This document shows positions 12,205 to 23,800 of a stretch of 64,000 nucleotides of DNA, one piece after another. The stretch is from positions 16,778,501 through 16,842,500 of the forward strand of contig NC_079886.1 of NCBI RefSeq assembly GCF_029227915.1. Direction: 5' to 3'. A program made the position numbers and the translations under genes. Origin of the DNA: Hydractinia symbiolongicarpus. Taxonomy: Eukaryota; Cnidaria; Hydrozoa; Anthoathecata; Hydractiniidae. Below the pieces are notes generated by a model. That model was not told the DNA's origin. It ran no database searches and saw nothing but the letters and a program-made list of their open reading frames with translations. Position 1 is the stretch's first letter; every line of letters begins with the position of its first letter.

Positions 12205-12592
12205 TAAAACCACTTTAAAAAACACTAGCTTTTTAAATAAATTTTCGTGTTTAAGAAACCCTGTCGTCTTAGTTCGTCTCAATTCGTCTCCGTGATTTTA
12301 CCGCAGCGTCTTAATTCGTCTCAATTCGTCTCCGTGATTTTACCGCAGCGTCTTAATTCGTCTCAATTCGTCTCCGTGATTTTACCGCAGCGTCTCAATT
12401 CGTCTCAATTCGTCTTAAAATATTTTGTTCCACTTTTTTTATTCTGAGACGAATTGACAAAATATCGTCTCCTGATATTTATGAGACGATTTTTAAATCG
12501 TCTCAATTTCAATTAAGAACAAAACGAGACGAATTTTTTTTAACTTTTTCGTCTTATAGCGTCTCGTTAATGGGACGAAATTTGTGGACGAT

Positions 12593-12690
12593 AACACAGT
12601 CTAGGTCAGATTGGAAGAGGGTCATTAATATACCCCGTTCAACTCATGCTAGCATGGAAAACGGAAGTTAAGCCAAGAATGATGATGATG
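12593..12690 (+). repeat. LINE 3'-end remnant
   Basis: The segment beginning AACACAGTCTAGGTCAGATTGG and the GGTCATTAATATACC that follows closely match 42634-42680 and 58127-58170. There the same sequence continues a degraded LINE reverse-transcriptase C-terminus. It ends in an ATG/GAT microsatellite, as many non-LTR elements do. Confidence 0.55.
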
Positions 12691-13398
12691 ATGAATAACC
12701 ATGTACAATATGCACATCTAACCAACTATCTAGCCTATGTAGTAAAGTTAAAAGTTTTACATAAGTGATGATTCTTTTAGCTTACAGTACTCTTAAAGGA
12801 TTAATGTTAAATCCCTCCTTTATAGACCAAATTTTTCAACCAACCTTTTCTTAAAATTCTGGAAAGAACTAACCATCTGTGCAGCAACTCTACTAAATCA
12901 TTGCATCAATCCCTTCAAGTGAAGACAAACTAATGAAAAACGACTTTCACAAGTAAGCTAAAAATTCTCACAGCTGTCAAAACACAAAAGACACTGCAAC
13001 GTCAATCCAATTTAGGTTTTTTTTAATATATAGGGATGGCAAGGTTAAGTTTCAGTTTCGTTAGGTAAGAAATAAACTGTGCTGGGTACGAGGTTGACTG
13101 TTTTCAAGGATAAGTTAACCAGATTGCATGGCAAGACAATTTTGTTTTTGTAATTAATAAAAAATTTAAGTAAGTGTAAGTGTTGAATAAGACTATGTGT
13201 GGGAAACAAGGATAGTTGTCTGTTGCACAGATGGTCAAGGTAAAATTATTTGAAAATATTTTCACCTAGTGGATTGATCATAAACAAAATTGTTTTTAAT
13301 GATGGCCTTATAGATTGTAGGTGTCATTCATGGTCACTAGAAAATCTAAATAATAAAAATAACAACTCTTGAAAATTTAAACACAGCCCTGTAAATCT

Positions 13399-13534
13399 AG
13401 GTCGGCGCTCGGCAATGCCGACCTGAAAACCAACCTTTATTAAGTTGAAGTCAGCTTGTATACATGCTGACCTATATTCTTTCCATGGTTGGCATGCCGA
13501 GAAAATTAATTTATTAGGTTGGCAAAACCGACCT
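13399..13534. mobile_element. Small MITE with AGGTCGG ends
   Basis: It starts AGGTCGG and ends CCGACCT. Inside are further GGTCGGC/GCCGACC palindromes and a GTCAGCTTGTATACATGCTGAC hairpin core. There is no ORF. No clear target duplication is seen. Confidence 0.45.
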
Positions 13535-14813
13535 TTCACAAATAAGTATATATAAAAAATATAGCTATAATGAACTGGTACTGCTTCAATATTTCGCTTG
13601 AAGCTTTACTTGCTTTATAGTGTGATGTCTCACACGCTTCAGGACCTATGTGGAGAGTGATGCACAAAATAGAAAATCAACAGCTTGATTTTAGATGTTA
13701 AAATAAAATTTATTTGCAGTTGATAAGAATTTGAATTTTGTATCATTTTCAGGTTATGGATATCATACGAACGAAGGAATGTTGGCTCGTCGAAGTGAAC
13801 TCCCCATTTTGACATATAACTTTTTAACATTCATACTTTACAGAATAAATGATTTACCTGATCAGTGAAATCCTCGTTATCGAGCTCCTGTGACAGAAAT
13901 TAGGTCCAATTATATCTACAATTAAATCTACAAGTTAATCCATGGTAATGGCTGCTCCGCCTGTAGGTGCAGTTTTGAAGACTTGCTTCATCTGTGCTCC
14001 TTCGGTGTTCACCTCTGCATTCGTTAAGAACTGCATGGCTGAATTTCTTGTGTAAGACCTGATTACCAACGACGAAGGGTTTGCACTATCAGTTTGCACT
14101 AATTCTGCTTTAGGCATCAAAATTTTGCTGACACTTACGTCCAAACATCATTTATACTATAGTGAATTTTATATTATATGCTAAATATAATTTATGGTTC
14201 CAAAATTTTAATTTATACACAGCATCTGCTGAAAAAGACAAGCATCGCTTGCTTGCTCTGAAACAAGGATGTTATTAAAGATGGTCTGATGCTATTTTGA
14301 AAAAAATTATTAAGATAGTAATGATGGTATATGCAAGGTTTGTGTGTGATTGCAATGTTCGCAACGCCTATGTAATCATCTAATTGTAGTGCTTTTCAAA
14401 GTAGAAAATTTCATTCATTTCTTTAAATCATAGTCTATGTAATAATCCCTAAAAATAATGTCATGTCTATGTAATTTCCACTCCATATACACTTTTTAAA
14501 TTTATTTTATACAAGTTTGTAACTTGTGAAAACGTCTGTTTAATGTTATCTTAAGAAATGTTTTCTTAAGAACCTTAGATAAAAAATCACTTTTGCCTCA
14601 ATGTCAGTGGAACTAGCTATAAAATATAAGAAAGTTTAAACACTTGGTTTTAGAAAATGCCCAGCTGTTAAGCTTGCTTGAATTTAAATGGGTTGTGTTA
14701 CTGTTTATCATATATCATAGGCAATTACTTTTCAGTCAAACCATTATATATTATTACATTTCTCTGTATTTTGTCATGCTAAATATTTAGAGCTAGTAAA
14801 TTATGGTATTGAT

Positions 14814-14861
14814 ATGGGTTTTATGAGAACAGCGCCACAAGTATTGAAAAGATTCTTGTAA
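14814..14861 (+). promoter_or_regulatory. Short upstream ORF before the SNX13 start
   Basis: An ATG at 14814 opens 15 codons and stops (TAA 14859-14861) two bases before the SNX13 ATG at 14864, in another frame. It would be a uORF only if the transcript starts upstream of 14814, which I cannot see. Confidence 0.3.
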
Positions 14862-14863
14862 GA

Positions 14864-17800
14864 ATGGAATCAACAGAAGAAAATAGTAGAAATCAGGTTT
14901 GTGAAAAATTATAGACCTGCACTGCACTATGAGTTGCAACGTTCACCAGCATTTTTCCTAAGTTGCCTTAATAATTCTATTTTTATGGCAAAGTACAAGG
15001 ATAAATAATTTTTACCGGAATATATTTGCAAAAAAATTTTAATGGGTTTTTAATAATTCCTACTATTTCATGCCAAAATTTCTTCCCTTTAAAATAAAAT
15101 ACATATATTATAATGTGTATTTTCCTTGTTATTTTGTTGATAAATCTATAAAATTTATTTCAGACAGGCAGTTCTTATGCACTATACTGGGCTACACTGG
15201 CACTGGTACTTTACATTGCTACATTTGGAATAGCTGGATCACTTTCATTTATCCTGTACATCTTACTATTCGTCGCAGGGTATGTCAAATGGAATTGCAT
15301 CAACTAACATACAGCTGTGTCTGATGTAATAATGTTGCATTTCAAACTATAGTGAGCGTGAAACAACAATTTATATGCTTTTTTATTTAGAAATTTTAAA
15401 ATTTAGTGATAAATCCTTTTCAAATAATCATAAGAAAGACAAGTCATTAATTTTTTTTATTATATGCTCTCAGTTGTAGTGTATTGCACATTTCCTTAAT
15501 GTTCACACAAAGGCCCTCAATTTTCATTGAGTCACTGTTATTTTTTTATTCAACTGAAAATGAGAACAGAGGTTTTACGAGGGTTGTAGCTACAAAAATG
15601 AGAATGTAACTCTCCTTGATTACTTTGATTATAAATTTCAACCTCATTGTCTTGCAAGGAAATTTTGGTAACAACAATGAATTTTCAAAGGGAGTTTGAA
15701 ATTAAACAATCACCAAAGTAGAAAAGCTGGCTATGGCCATTTTACAAACAATAGAACTTTGCGATAAACTGTTGAACTGACCAAAGGTCCGCAATAAAAA
15801 GTCCTGATTTGTCACATTTTTTATTTCATGTCTGTTTACCCTATACACAATACACTTTGTTTACCCTGTACACAATGCATCTTTGTTAGGTTTCTTGTGG
15901 CGATAGGAAACTGGAGTGTTAAACGATCTAATGAACTTCTTGCATCAGATGATGTACATTTAATTGCTTATGAAGAGCCTTACTGTGGTATTCCATCTGT
16001 TTTTAAAAATATCGAACAAGCTCCACAAGGCTACAAGTATGACAAGAGATTAACAGGATCAAGTTGCATTGATGAAGTCTTACAGGAGGTTAGTCAGTTG
16101 CTGATTATTAATATGAACCAACTGTGCATTTTTCATTTACAAATTGTGAACTGTGACTTCCTAATTTGCTTCCTGAAAATGATATTGGAGAAAAAATGTA
16201 CATAAATAGCCAGTGATCACCCTGTTGTATTTAGATAATTAGTTTAAGTAAAATGAATAAAATACACTAAAAATAATGAAATTAGTTGTCTTTTTTTACT
16301 ACTTTTATATTCATTCTTAATACTGCATGTATGATTATTATTCATTTCTCTACCTTTTCTAGATTCTTCAGTTCTTCTTTCGTGACTATATTCATTACTG
16401 GTACTCTACAATCTCAGATGATGAGAGGTTTTTGTATGAGTTGCGTTTGATTATTCAAAAAAGTATAATAAGCTTTGCAACAAGGTGGGTCTGTATACAT
16501 TCTAAACATGAAACGAAACGAATGCTTAATAACATTATGTTAAAATGATCATTGTTTGTCTGGCCTATGGTATTTTTAGTGAGTTATGACAACATTTTTA
16601 TGCCGTCATAACTCACTAGAGCTAATCTAAAGAAAAAGAAGTTTACTATATATAGAATCTGAAGAGTTCTTCTCAATGTTTTTTTTAATTTAGCAAATAA
16701 GGTTAGCTAATATTGAAAATTTCACTTCTAAACGTCTCTTTGAATTAACACATGACCTGGATTGTAAGAATGTAAACACACAGCTTTCAGTTATTAAAAT
16801 AACTCAATGCATTCAAAAAAACTTCGGATTTAGGCTAGTTAAAAGGAGTTACAATATCTTATTGTTTAATTTGTAGTGTCCCTCTCTGGCAAAAGCCTTA
16901 ATCTCTGTTGATGTTGCTTTCTAGTAAATTGATCAATTAAAAAATCCATGATGAAAATGTCTTGGTTTATTTAGAGTAAAAGAAGTTGAATGGGTTCCCT
17001 TTCTAACAACACGGCTTGTAGATGAGGTTTCAACACATTTGAAAATCTTTAGAATAACACGAGAACGGCTGGAGCGTCAAAAAATGGATGGAAGTAAGAT
17101 TTCTCATTCCTAACTATGTATAGTGATTTCCTTTTTATAGTTTACACATGGTTTTCCATATTTTAGTCCCTCAAAGCAATTTAACTCCAGAGGAGAGTAA
17201 AGTACAAGCTGAAATAGATTTAGAAGAAATGTTTTTTGCTGTTGAATCAGAAGTTGAAAAGGGTATTTCACGTGGTCCGATTTGTTTGGACGACGAAGCT
17301 GAGCAACTTTATTTGCAGGATTTAACTGAAGTACTTCTGTACTTTTTGTTACCTCCTGAAGACTTTCATAGTAAAACGATCAGACTTTTCTTGCGGGAAA
17401 TTATTGCCACAAGTGTTATTCTTCCTACAGTTAATCTGATATGTGACCCTGATTATGTAAACCAAACCATATCTTGGTTGGTGAGTTATTTTTAATTTTT
17501 TTATGTTATACTTCTAATATAAAAAAACTTATGGTAAAAGGTGGAATAAAAGGTGAGTCATTCCACATAAAATGGACTAAGGTTTCAACATGTACCAGCT
17601 GAGTTTTTATATGTAAGATAGGACATCCTGAAATTTTAGCTCTATCTTTTCTCGTTTTAAAAACATGCCTCTTCATAAAATTCCCATATATGTTCAAATT
17701 TTATACAAAAAATGTAGATCTTAATTCCCCTTAAAACCAGTGTCAGGTAAAGACCTTAGTTTGTAGACAACACTGCATTTTGTTATAGTGTTCAAAAGAA

Positions 17801-20800
17801 ACTACATTTACAGTTGAATCCTTCTTAACCACTATAAGGTAAGGTCAGTTCTTTTCTATGTATTTATGTGACATCCTGCTTTGCTGATTGAAACTTTTTA
17901 CTTTAGATTCAGTGATGATATTGAAGATGTAGAAGAAACTAAAAAGAAAGTTGATCTTGAAATTGCAAAGTTGCGCTCACAAGATTTGCAAGTTTTAGGT
18001 TTTTTCATTTTCCCTAATATCAGTTACTCGTTATTAATGCCACACAAACTTTGATTTGACATGTGTGCAGCAAAAAAGCACACAATAATGTTTCAGGTGT
18101 GTCTTTAGGTGTGCTACATTGTTTGCCTTTTTATAAAATTTGATGTTTTATGTGCTATCAATAGCACCTCCCTAATCACTTTGTGCGTGGTGATGCGCGC
18201 ATGCAATCACACGTTTCTCCTGAAAAACTCTGGGTTTGACTTGTAAGTGTGGTAATGGCACTTGCTAATTGTTGTGCTGTTGATTGGACCACAGCCCTCT
18301 TACTTTTAAACTTTCTAACAACTCGTCAATAATGTCATAAATCAAATCAGTAAACCTAAAAAAGAAAATTCTTATTGCTTTTATGATTTTTTGCATCAAA
18401 GTATTTTGTTTTTTACAGAATATAATAGGTTTTATGGAACAACTAGCAGTAGCTTATGATTTAATACTTGTTTTTTAGATTCAAATCAGTCAGAAATAAG
18501 TGTGAAAAAACAGTTGAGTAGTTTAATGTATGTGCGTAAACTATGCATAACAACTATCAGAGGACTGAAAAGTGGCATGGTCGGTGATACCATGATGGCA
18601 ATGGTAAGTATTAATTTCATCAAAAGATCTATATAAGTTTGTCATTTTCTTTAGCAGTCCTTTTATTAACAACACCTTCTTTTGTGTAATAGGAACCAGA
18701 GCCTGATTTAATGGAATTACTTTCACCTAATCAAAATATTCCAAAGTTAACATTACGAGAATTACTTGATGACAACACAGCGTTATCATATTTTATTGGT
18801 AAGTTGTTTTATTTTTTAATACATAATTTCAATAAAAATTTTTTAAACATCGATGGACAAACAATTTTTTTTGGTTAAAATTCATTTAATAGGCACATTG
18901 TTCAATTTAGCACAGGTATTTGCTTGAGCTTTTACATTAGGTTGTTTTTCCAATAAAACCTTTTTTTGTAATTTAATTGAAGTACTATGTGTTTTTAGAA
19001 TTTATGGCATCATACAATGCAGAACATTATATTTTCTTTCACCTTACTGTTGAGGTATTGTTTTAGTTTTTTTTGTTTTTTTGTTTTTTTTTAGAATAGA
19101 ATAATCCATCAAAGTTGCCTCATGTACAAGTATTTCTCTTTGATAAATTTAGGGTTTTCGTGCAACCGCTATTCAACAGTTGTCAATATTAGCAGAAGAA
19201 ACCTTAAAAGCTCAAGATAAACACAAAGCTGCTGTGGGTTCATGTTCCTTAGTTTTTTCGAAATTCTGTTATTATTATGTTAGGCTATTTACATTTAAAA
19301 GACATCTCATCATCAAGCACTTGATTCAGAATTTTGGTAGTGATGTTGCACTGTTTTGATTGGATAAAGTTCCCTTTTGTTAAAAAAAATCCTCCTTTTG
19401 CAGAGTGGAGGATGAGTGTACGCAATACACTCAAGTCAAAACCCACTTACCAGCAAAGAGGCAATCTAATAAATTTCGCGACAGCAAATAATTTTCAGAA
19501 ATTTCAGTAATAACCTTGATTTACGACAGCAGCACAATATTTACGACAGCAAAATTTTTTTGAAGCCTCATATAATATACATTTTTCCTCCATAACAACT
19601 GATACAGTCAGATGAAGTAAAATCCTATTGTCCTACCTTCACCATGAGATTGCTTAAATAATTCACAATTGCAGAGTTGTATATCGCAGAAGTTGTCAGA
19701 GACGTGCTTTAAAAATGTTTGTCACAGACACAGTTCCACAAGGTAGAACTGTACAGGATACTCAATGATAGAGTCCTCAATATAACCTCTCCATGCAAAC
19801 CGAGGACAGGTCTGACTCTTGCCTACTGTGCCGTACAGGAGAGAGATCATCCGTATAACATCCTAGACCTTTTTTTATACGATATACAAAATTCTTTTCA
19901 ATTTTTGGTGTGTAGTTATAGTGGCCTAACATACCATGAATTTTCTAGACCTTCAAAAACGCTATTCACCATTATTACTTAGTGTCATAATAGCTGGCGA
20001 TTGAAACTGCATAAAGTAAAAGCAATCAGAGATCCATAATGAACTTTGTTTCCAGTAAAAAGAACACAAAGTATTTATGGAATAAAGCAATATTTTCACA
20101 GTTTTTATTACAGTCCCCATCTGAAGATGTTACTACTACAGGAACAGAAAGGATGAAAAAATTATTTAATGTTCCATTTGTTTGCAATTTGGCCATTTTT
20201 TATGTCTGTAATTTTTTCCTTCACTGTATTAGATTAGGTCGACATTGCTGAATGCTGCCATATATTCCTAACGCTGCTTACTGAAATAATAGATTAAGCC
20301 TCCACTCCCGAATAACCCCCTCTCCCGAATACGCCCCCTCCCCAAAACTCAGTTTGAAAAATAAACCACCCCATTTGAATTCACAGTAATTTCAATATAG
20401 TTGATAGGGACTGAGAAAATACTACTGTAAACAATTGATTAGTGGTATTTATTTCGCAGGTTAAGGTATTAATAACACTCGTGGTTATAACATTCAATAT
20501 ATAGTTAGGGTGTTTTTTTTTTTTCGTGCAAGTTGTGGAACAATATATTTTCGAATATATTCCTCCTTAAAGCAACATACTTTGCTGGAATGATAAGGGG
20601 AACCATTGTTTTAAAGAGCATCAGCCCTGTCAGGCTGGTCTGCAATGCTCAGTGAATAAATACAATATTGGTAAACAAGACGGAAGACAACCCATTTATC
20701 CCAGATGCAGAAGAAATGATTGATTTGGCTTCCTTAGAGACAATTGTAGACAAGGAGGAAGAAGGAGATAGTGATATTGAGAACGATTTTCTCGTTGTTT

Positions 20801-23800
20801 TTATTACATTTGAAAAAAATATGTTGTGTTTATTGAAATCGCTCTTCTTCTTTTTTTGCACACTAAAATTTTGCATAATGTTATAAGCCTCCTGTTTACC
20901 CCCCCTCATGAATAAGCCCCCACTAACTCATTTTGATAAATAAGTCCCTGTGCGCTTTTTTGATATTAATGGCAAATGCTTACTGTTTCATCCACCCTTT
21001 ACAAAAGCAAATGTTCTAATTAAGCTAGACCAATGCTGTACCGAACATAAGCGTTTGCAACCTGTCGATCATGCTTTTATCATTAATTTCACCCAACCTA
21101 CCCCCTTCTTACTAAAATCTAGCAAATTTATATAACATGTTTGTTTAGGAAAAGCTGTATTAGTTAGGTCAACATAGAAGTAGCACTAAAAGAGGAGTTT
21201 AATCAAGTTGAGAAGGACTTGAAGTCTGAAAAGGTCATCCCGCTAGGGATAAACTTTAATAAATGTAACTAACTAAAACAACTATCTTTATTATACACAA
21301 CATTTTTTAAATTTTGAGAAGCTGATTTTATTTAAAACATCACTTAAAATTATTGAGGGCCTATAAGAAAGTTTTTCTATGGGATGAGCTAAAATTATTG
21401 GGGACTTAAAATTTATGGGGAGACCTAAAAAGCAGGATGAAAACATGATACAACATTTTTTATGATAATTCTGTGGACGTGCCTTACAAGAAATTCTTTA
21501 TTTTTATTAAATATATACATATCCATCCTGCATTTCTGTTTAAAGCAACAAAGACGATAAAGAAACTATCAAACATAGATGGTCTAAGAGTATGATATTA
21601 AAATTAGATTTTTGTCTTTTTTACTTAGCCAACATCAGAGAATTTTGAACAACTTAAACAAGCTGCTACAAATATTTACGAAGAATACATATCACCTAAG
21701 GTATGCGTTTACTACCAGGAATTCCTAGAATGTCTTAGTAAGTGTTACTTAACATATAATGTATTTTAGGCTTCACCTAGAATAGTTCTTGATGATCAAA
21801 TGGTTAGAAAAATTGTAAAGGATATAAAAAGTAGCGAGCCCAGTGGTGCTTACTTTGATGCAGCTCATATGGCAGTATGTTGTTTTTTTATTAATATTTT
21901 ATTGATCTTGATATTGTTATGCCCATTACCTAAAAATAATTGTTTTTCTTAGGTTTACAAGATTTTGGAGAGTCCAAAGTATTATGGTGCCTTTCTAAAC
22001 AGCACCTCCTACTTGAAGTATGATAATCTTTCATACACCAGTTTACTAAATTTGTAATACCCACAAAACATGTAAAAATTTTGGTCACAGATAAATAATT
22101 CACTTACTTTTTTCTTTTAGGTGTCTTGTCGAGCTTGACCTTTTAAATAAGTCAGGTAATATGGCTGTCAATTTAGTATTTATAGTATATAAAGTTAATA
22201 TAAATATACAAAAATAATTTTTTGATCCTTTCTAGATGATGGTCATTCGGATGGTAAGATTGTAAATTTTTGTATGATTTGGCTTACTTTATATGCATTT
22301 TGCAACATATTTTATTGTGTTTAATAATTTCTTTTGACATTCAGACGTTATTTTCTCAATAAAAGTGTTTTTCATGATTTTTCCTGCTTTTACAGGTTTT
22401 CTATTCTATTAAACTTAAAATAATCTACAGTTAACATTGAAATTTGTTCAAATGGATTACTATTTTTTCACATTATTTTGGTATGTTTTCAATAATTTTG
22501 TGACATTAATTATTGCGATTCAAAAAGGTAGATTGCATTTTGTGACATAAATTTTTGTCATTTTGAGCCAAAACCGCAATAATCTATACCACAATTATTT
22601 CTGTCTTCAACAATTTATGTGCTTAAGATAGAATACATTTTCCATCATTTGTATGCTGTTCTTTCAGACGACACAGCCTCGATTGCCAGTACATCAACCA
22701 CAGTAAGTTAGTGAAGTTATAACTAATGCCCAGACAGAAGTGGTGTGTGATCACACTCCCATAAACCACTGGTGACATAATTTATTTCGGGATGTGGTAA
22801 AATGCACACTAGAACTTTGAGTTAGTTACAAAATTTAAAACAAATAATTTTTTTATTTAAATTTTACAAATGAATGTGCGAAATTAATGTTCAAGTTCTT
22901 AAGTATATATCTGCAGAAAATATTATAATGCTGCACACTTTATCCATTCATTTTTTACAGTGAAGTGCAATTTTTATTGCACAACAAGAACGTTAGCCAG
23001 GCGTGTAGCTCGTTTAAGTTTTGGCCTATTAAAACACTAAAGTCCATTTGTAAGGAGTAATACCTGATTTTTCAACTTTTTTATTTGATGTGTTATGTAA
23101 GGAATTTTATCTTCCATGTAGGCAACACGGTCAACACTAGAAGAAGATCTTCTTCATGGTCAGACCTGGACTCCTGATTGTGACTTGCGCTACTCAGCAC
23201 TTATTGGACAAGCAGGTAAAAATACAATGATTCTTTTAACTTGATGGAAGCAGTTTCGTTGCAAGTAGGATGATTTATAAAACTTTTATACACAGGTTTA
23301 TATACGCAAGATGGACATTCCTTTGTAAATTATACTGTTCATGTTTGTCGTACAACAAGTTCTGGTTCCAGAAATTGGATTGTTATGAGACGTTACTCTG
23401 ATTTTCATGATTTACACATGCAGTTAAGAGAGAAGGTAATTAACCCATTAAGTTTTGTACTTCGATCTGGTGGGTTCATAATGCTATGGTATATGCTATA
23501 AAGTTGCTTATTTTAGTTTCCCACCTTAACTTGGTTAAATCTCCCTTCTAAAAAGACATTTGGAAATAAAGATCAAGAATTTATTGAGAAACGACGCAAT
23601 GCCTTGGAAGATTATATTCAGGTATTTTTTGTTTTTATTTCAGGGTGACGAATCCATTTAATCTCCTTGAAAATTCCTTTCGTTTTCCCTTATTTTCCAC
23701 ATCTTTGTTTAATTTTGTGCAAGAAAAATTAAATGCTGTGATACTTCCTTGTTGATTTTCAAAAAACAATTCTGTTTTTGTAAAACTTTTTATTTTCTTT

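Larger units (their letters stand above)
7040..12592 (-). mobile_element. Large DNA transposon with CGTCTC-rich termini and a three-exon gene
   Basis: The ends are a perfect 19-bp inverted repeat, ATCGTCCACAAATTTCGTC at 7040-7058 and its complement at 12574-12592. Inside each end are a few hundred bases of reiterated ATTCGTCTC/GAGACGAAT units (7040-7330 and about 12255-12592). At the right end three near-perfect 50-bp repeats start near 12265. TAA lies next to both ends (7034-7036, 12592-12594); a 3-bp TAA duplication would suit a PIF/Harbinger-type element, but the outer bases are ambiguous. The interior carries a minus-strand spliced gene (9179-12204) and a nested MITE (7378-7875). No complete DDE transposase is visible, so the superfamily is open. 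Confidence 0.65.
12691..14863. other. Intergenic region before SNX13
   Basis: It contains an inverted SINE-body fragment (about 12700-12745), a small MITE (13399-13534) and otherwise A+T-rich sequence. A 69-aa minus-strand ORF (13935-14144) has fairly even codon use, but no family or splice support. Confidence 0.45.

Noticed and set aside
12247-12447. 66-aa ORF with repeated NSSQFVSVILPQRL
   Set aside because: It is only the translation of the 50-bp tandem repeat at the transposon end.
13935-14144. Small minus-strand ORF as a coding exon
   Set aside because: Codon use looks reasonable, but there is no family, no clear acceptor and no partner exon.
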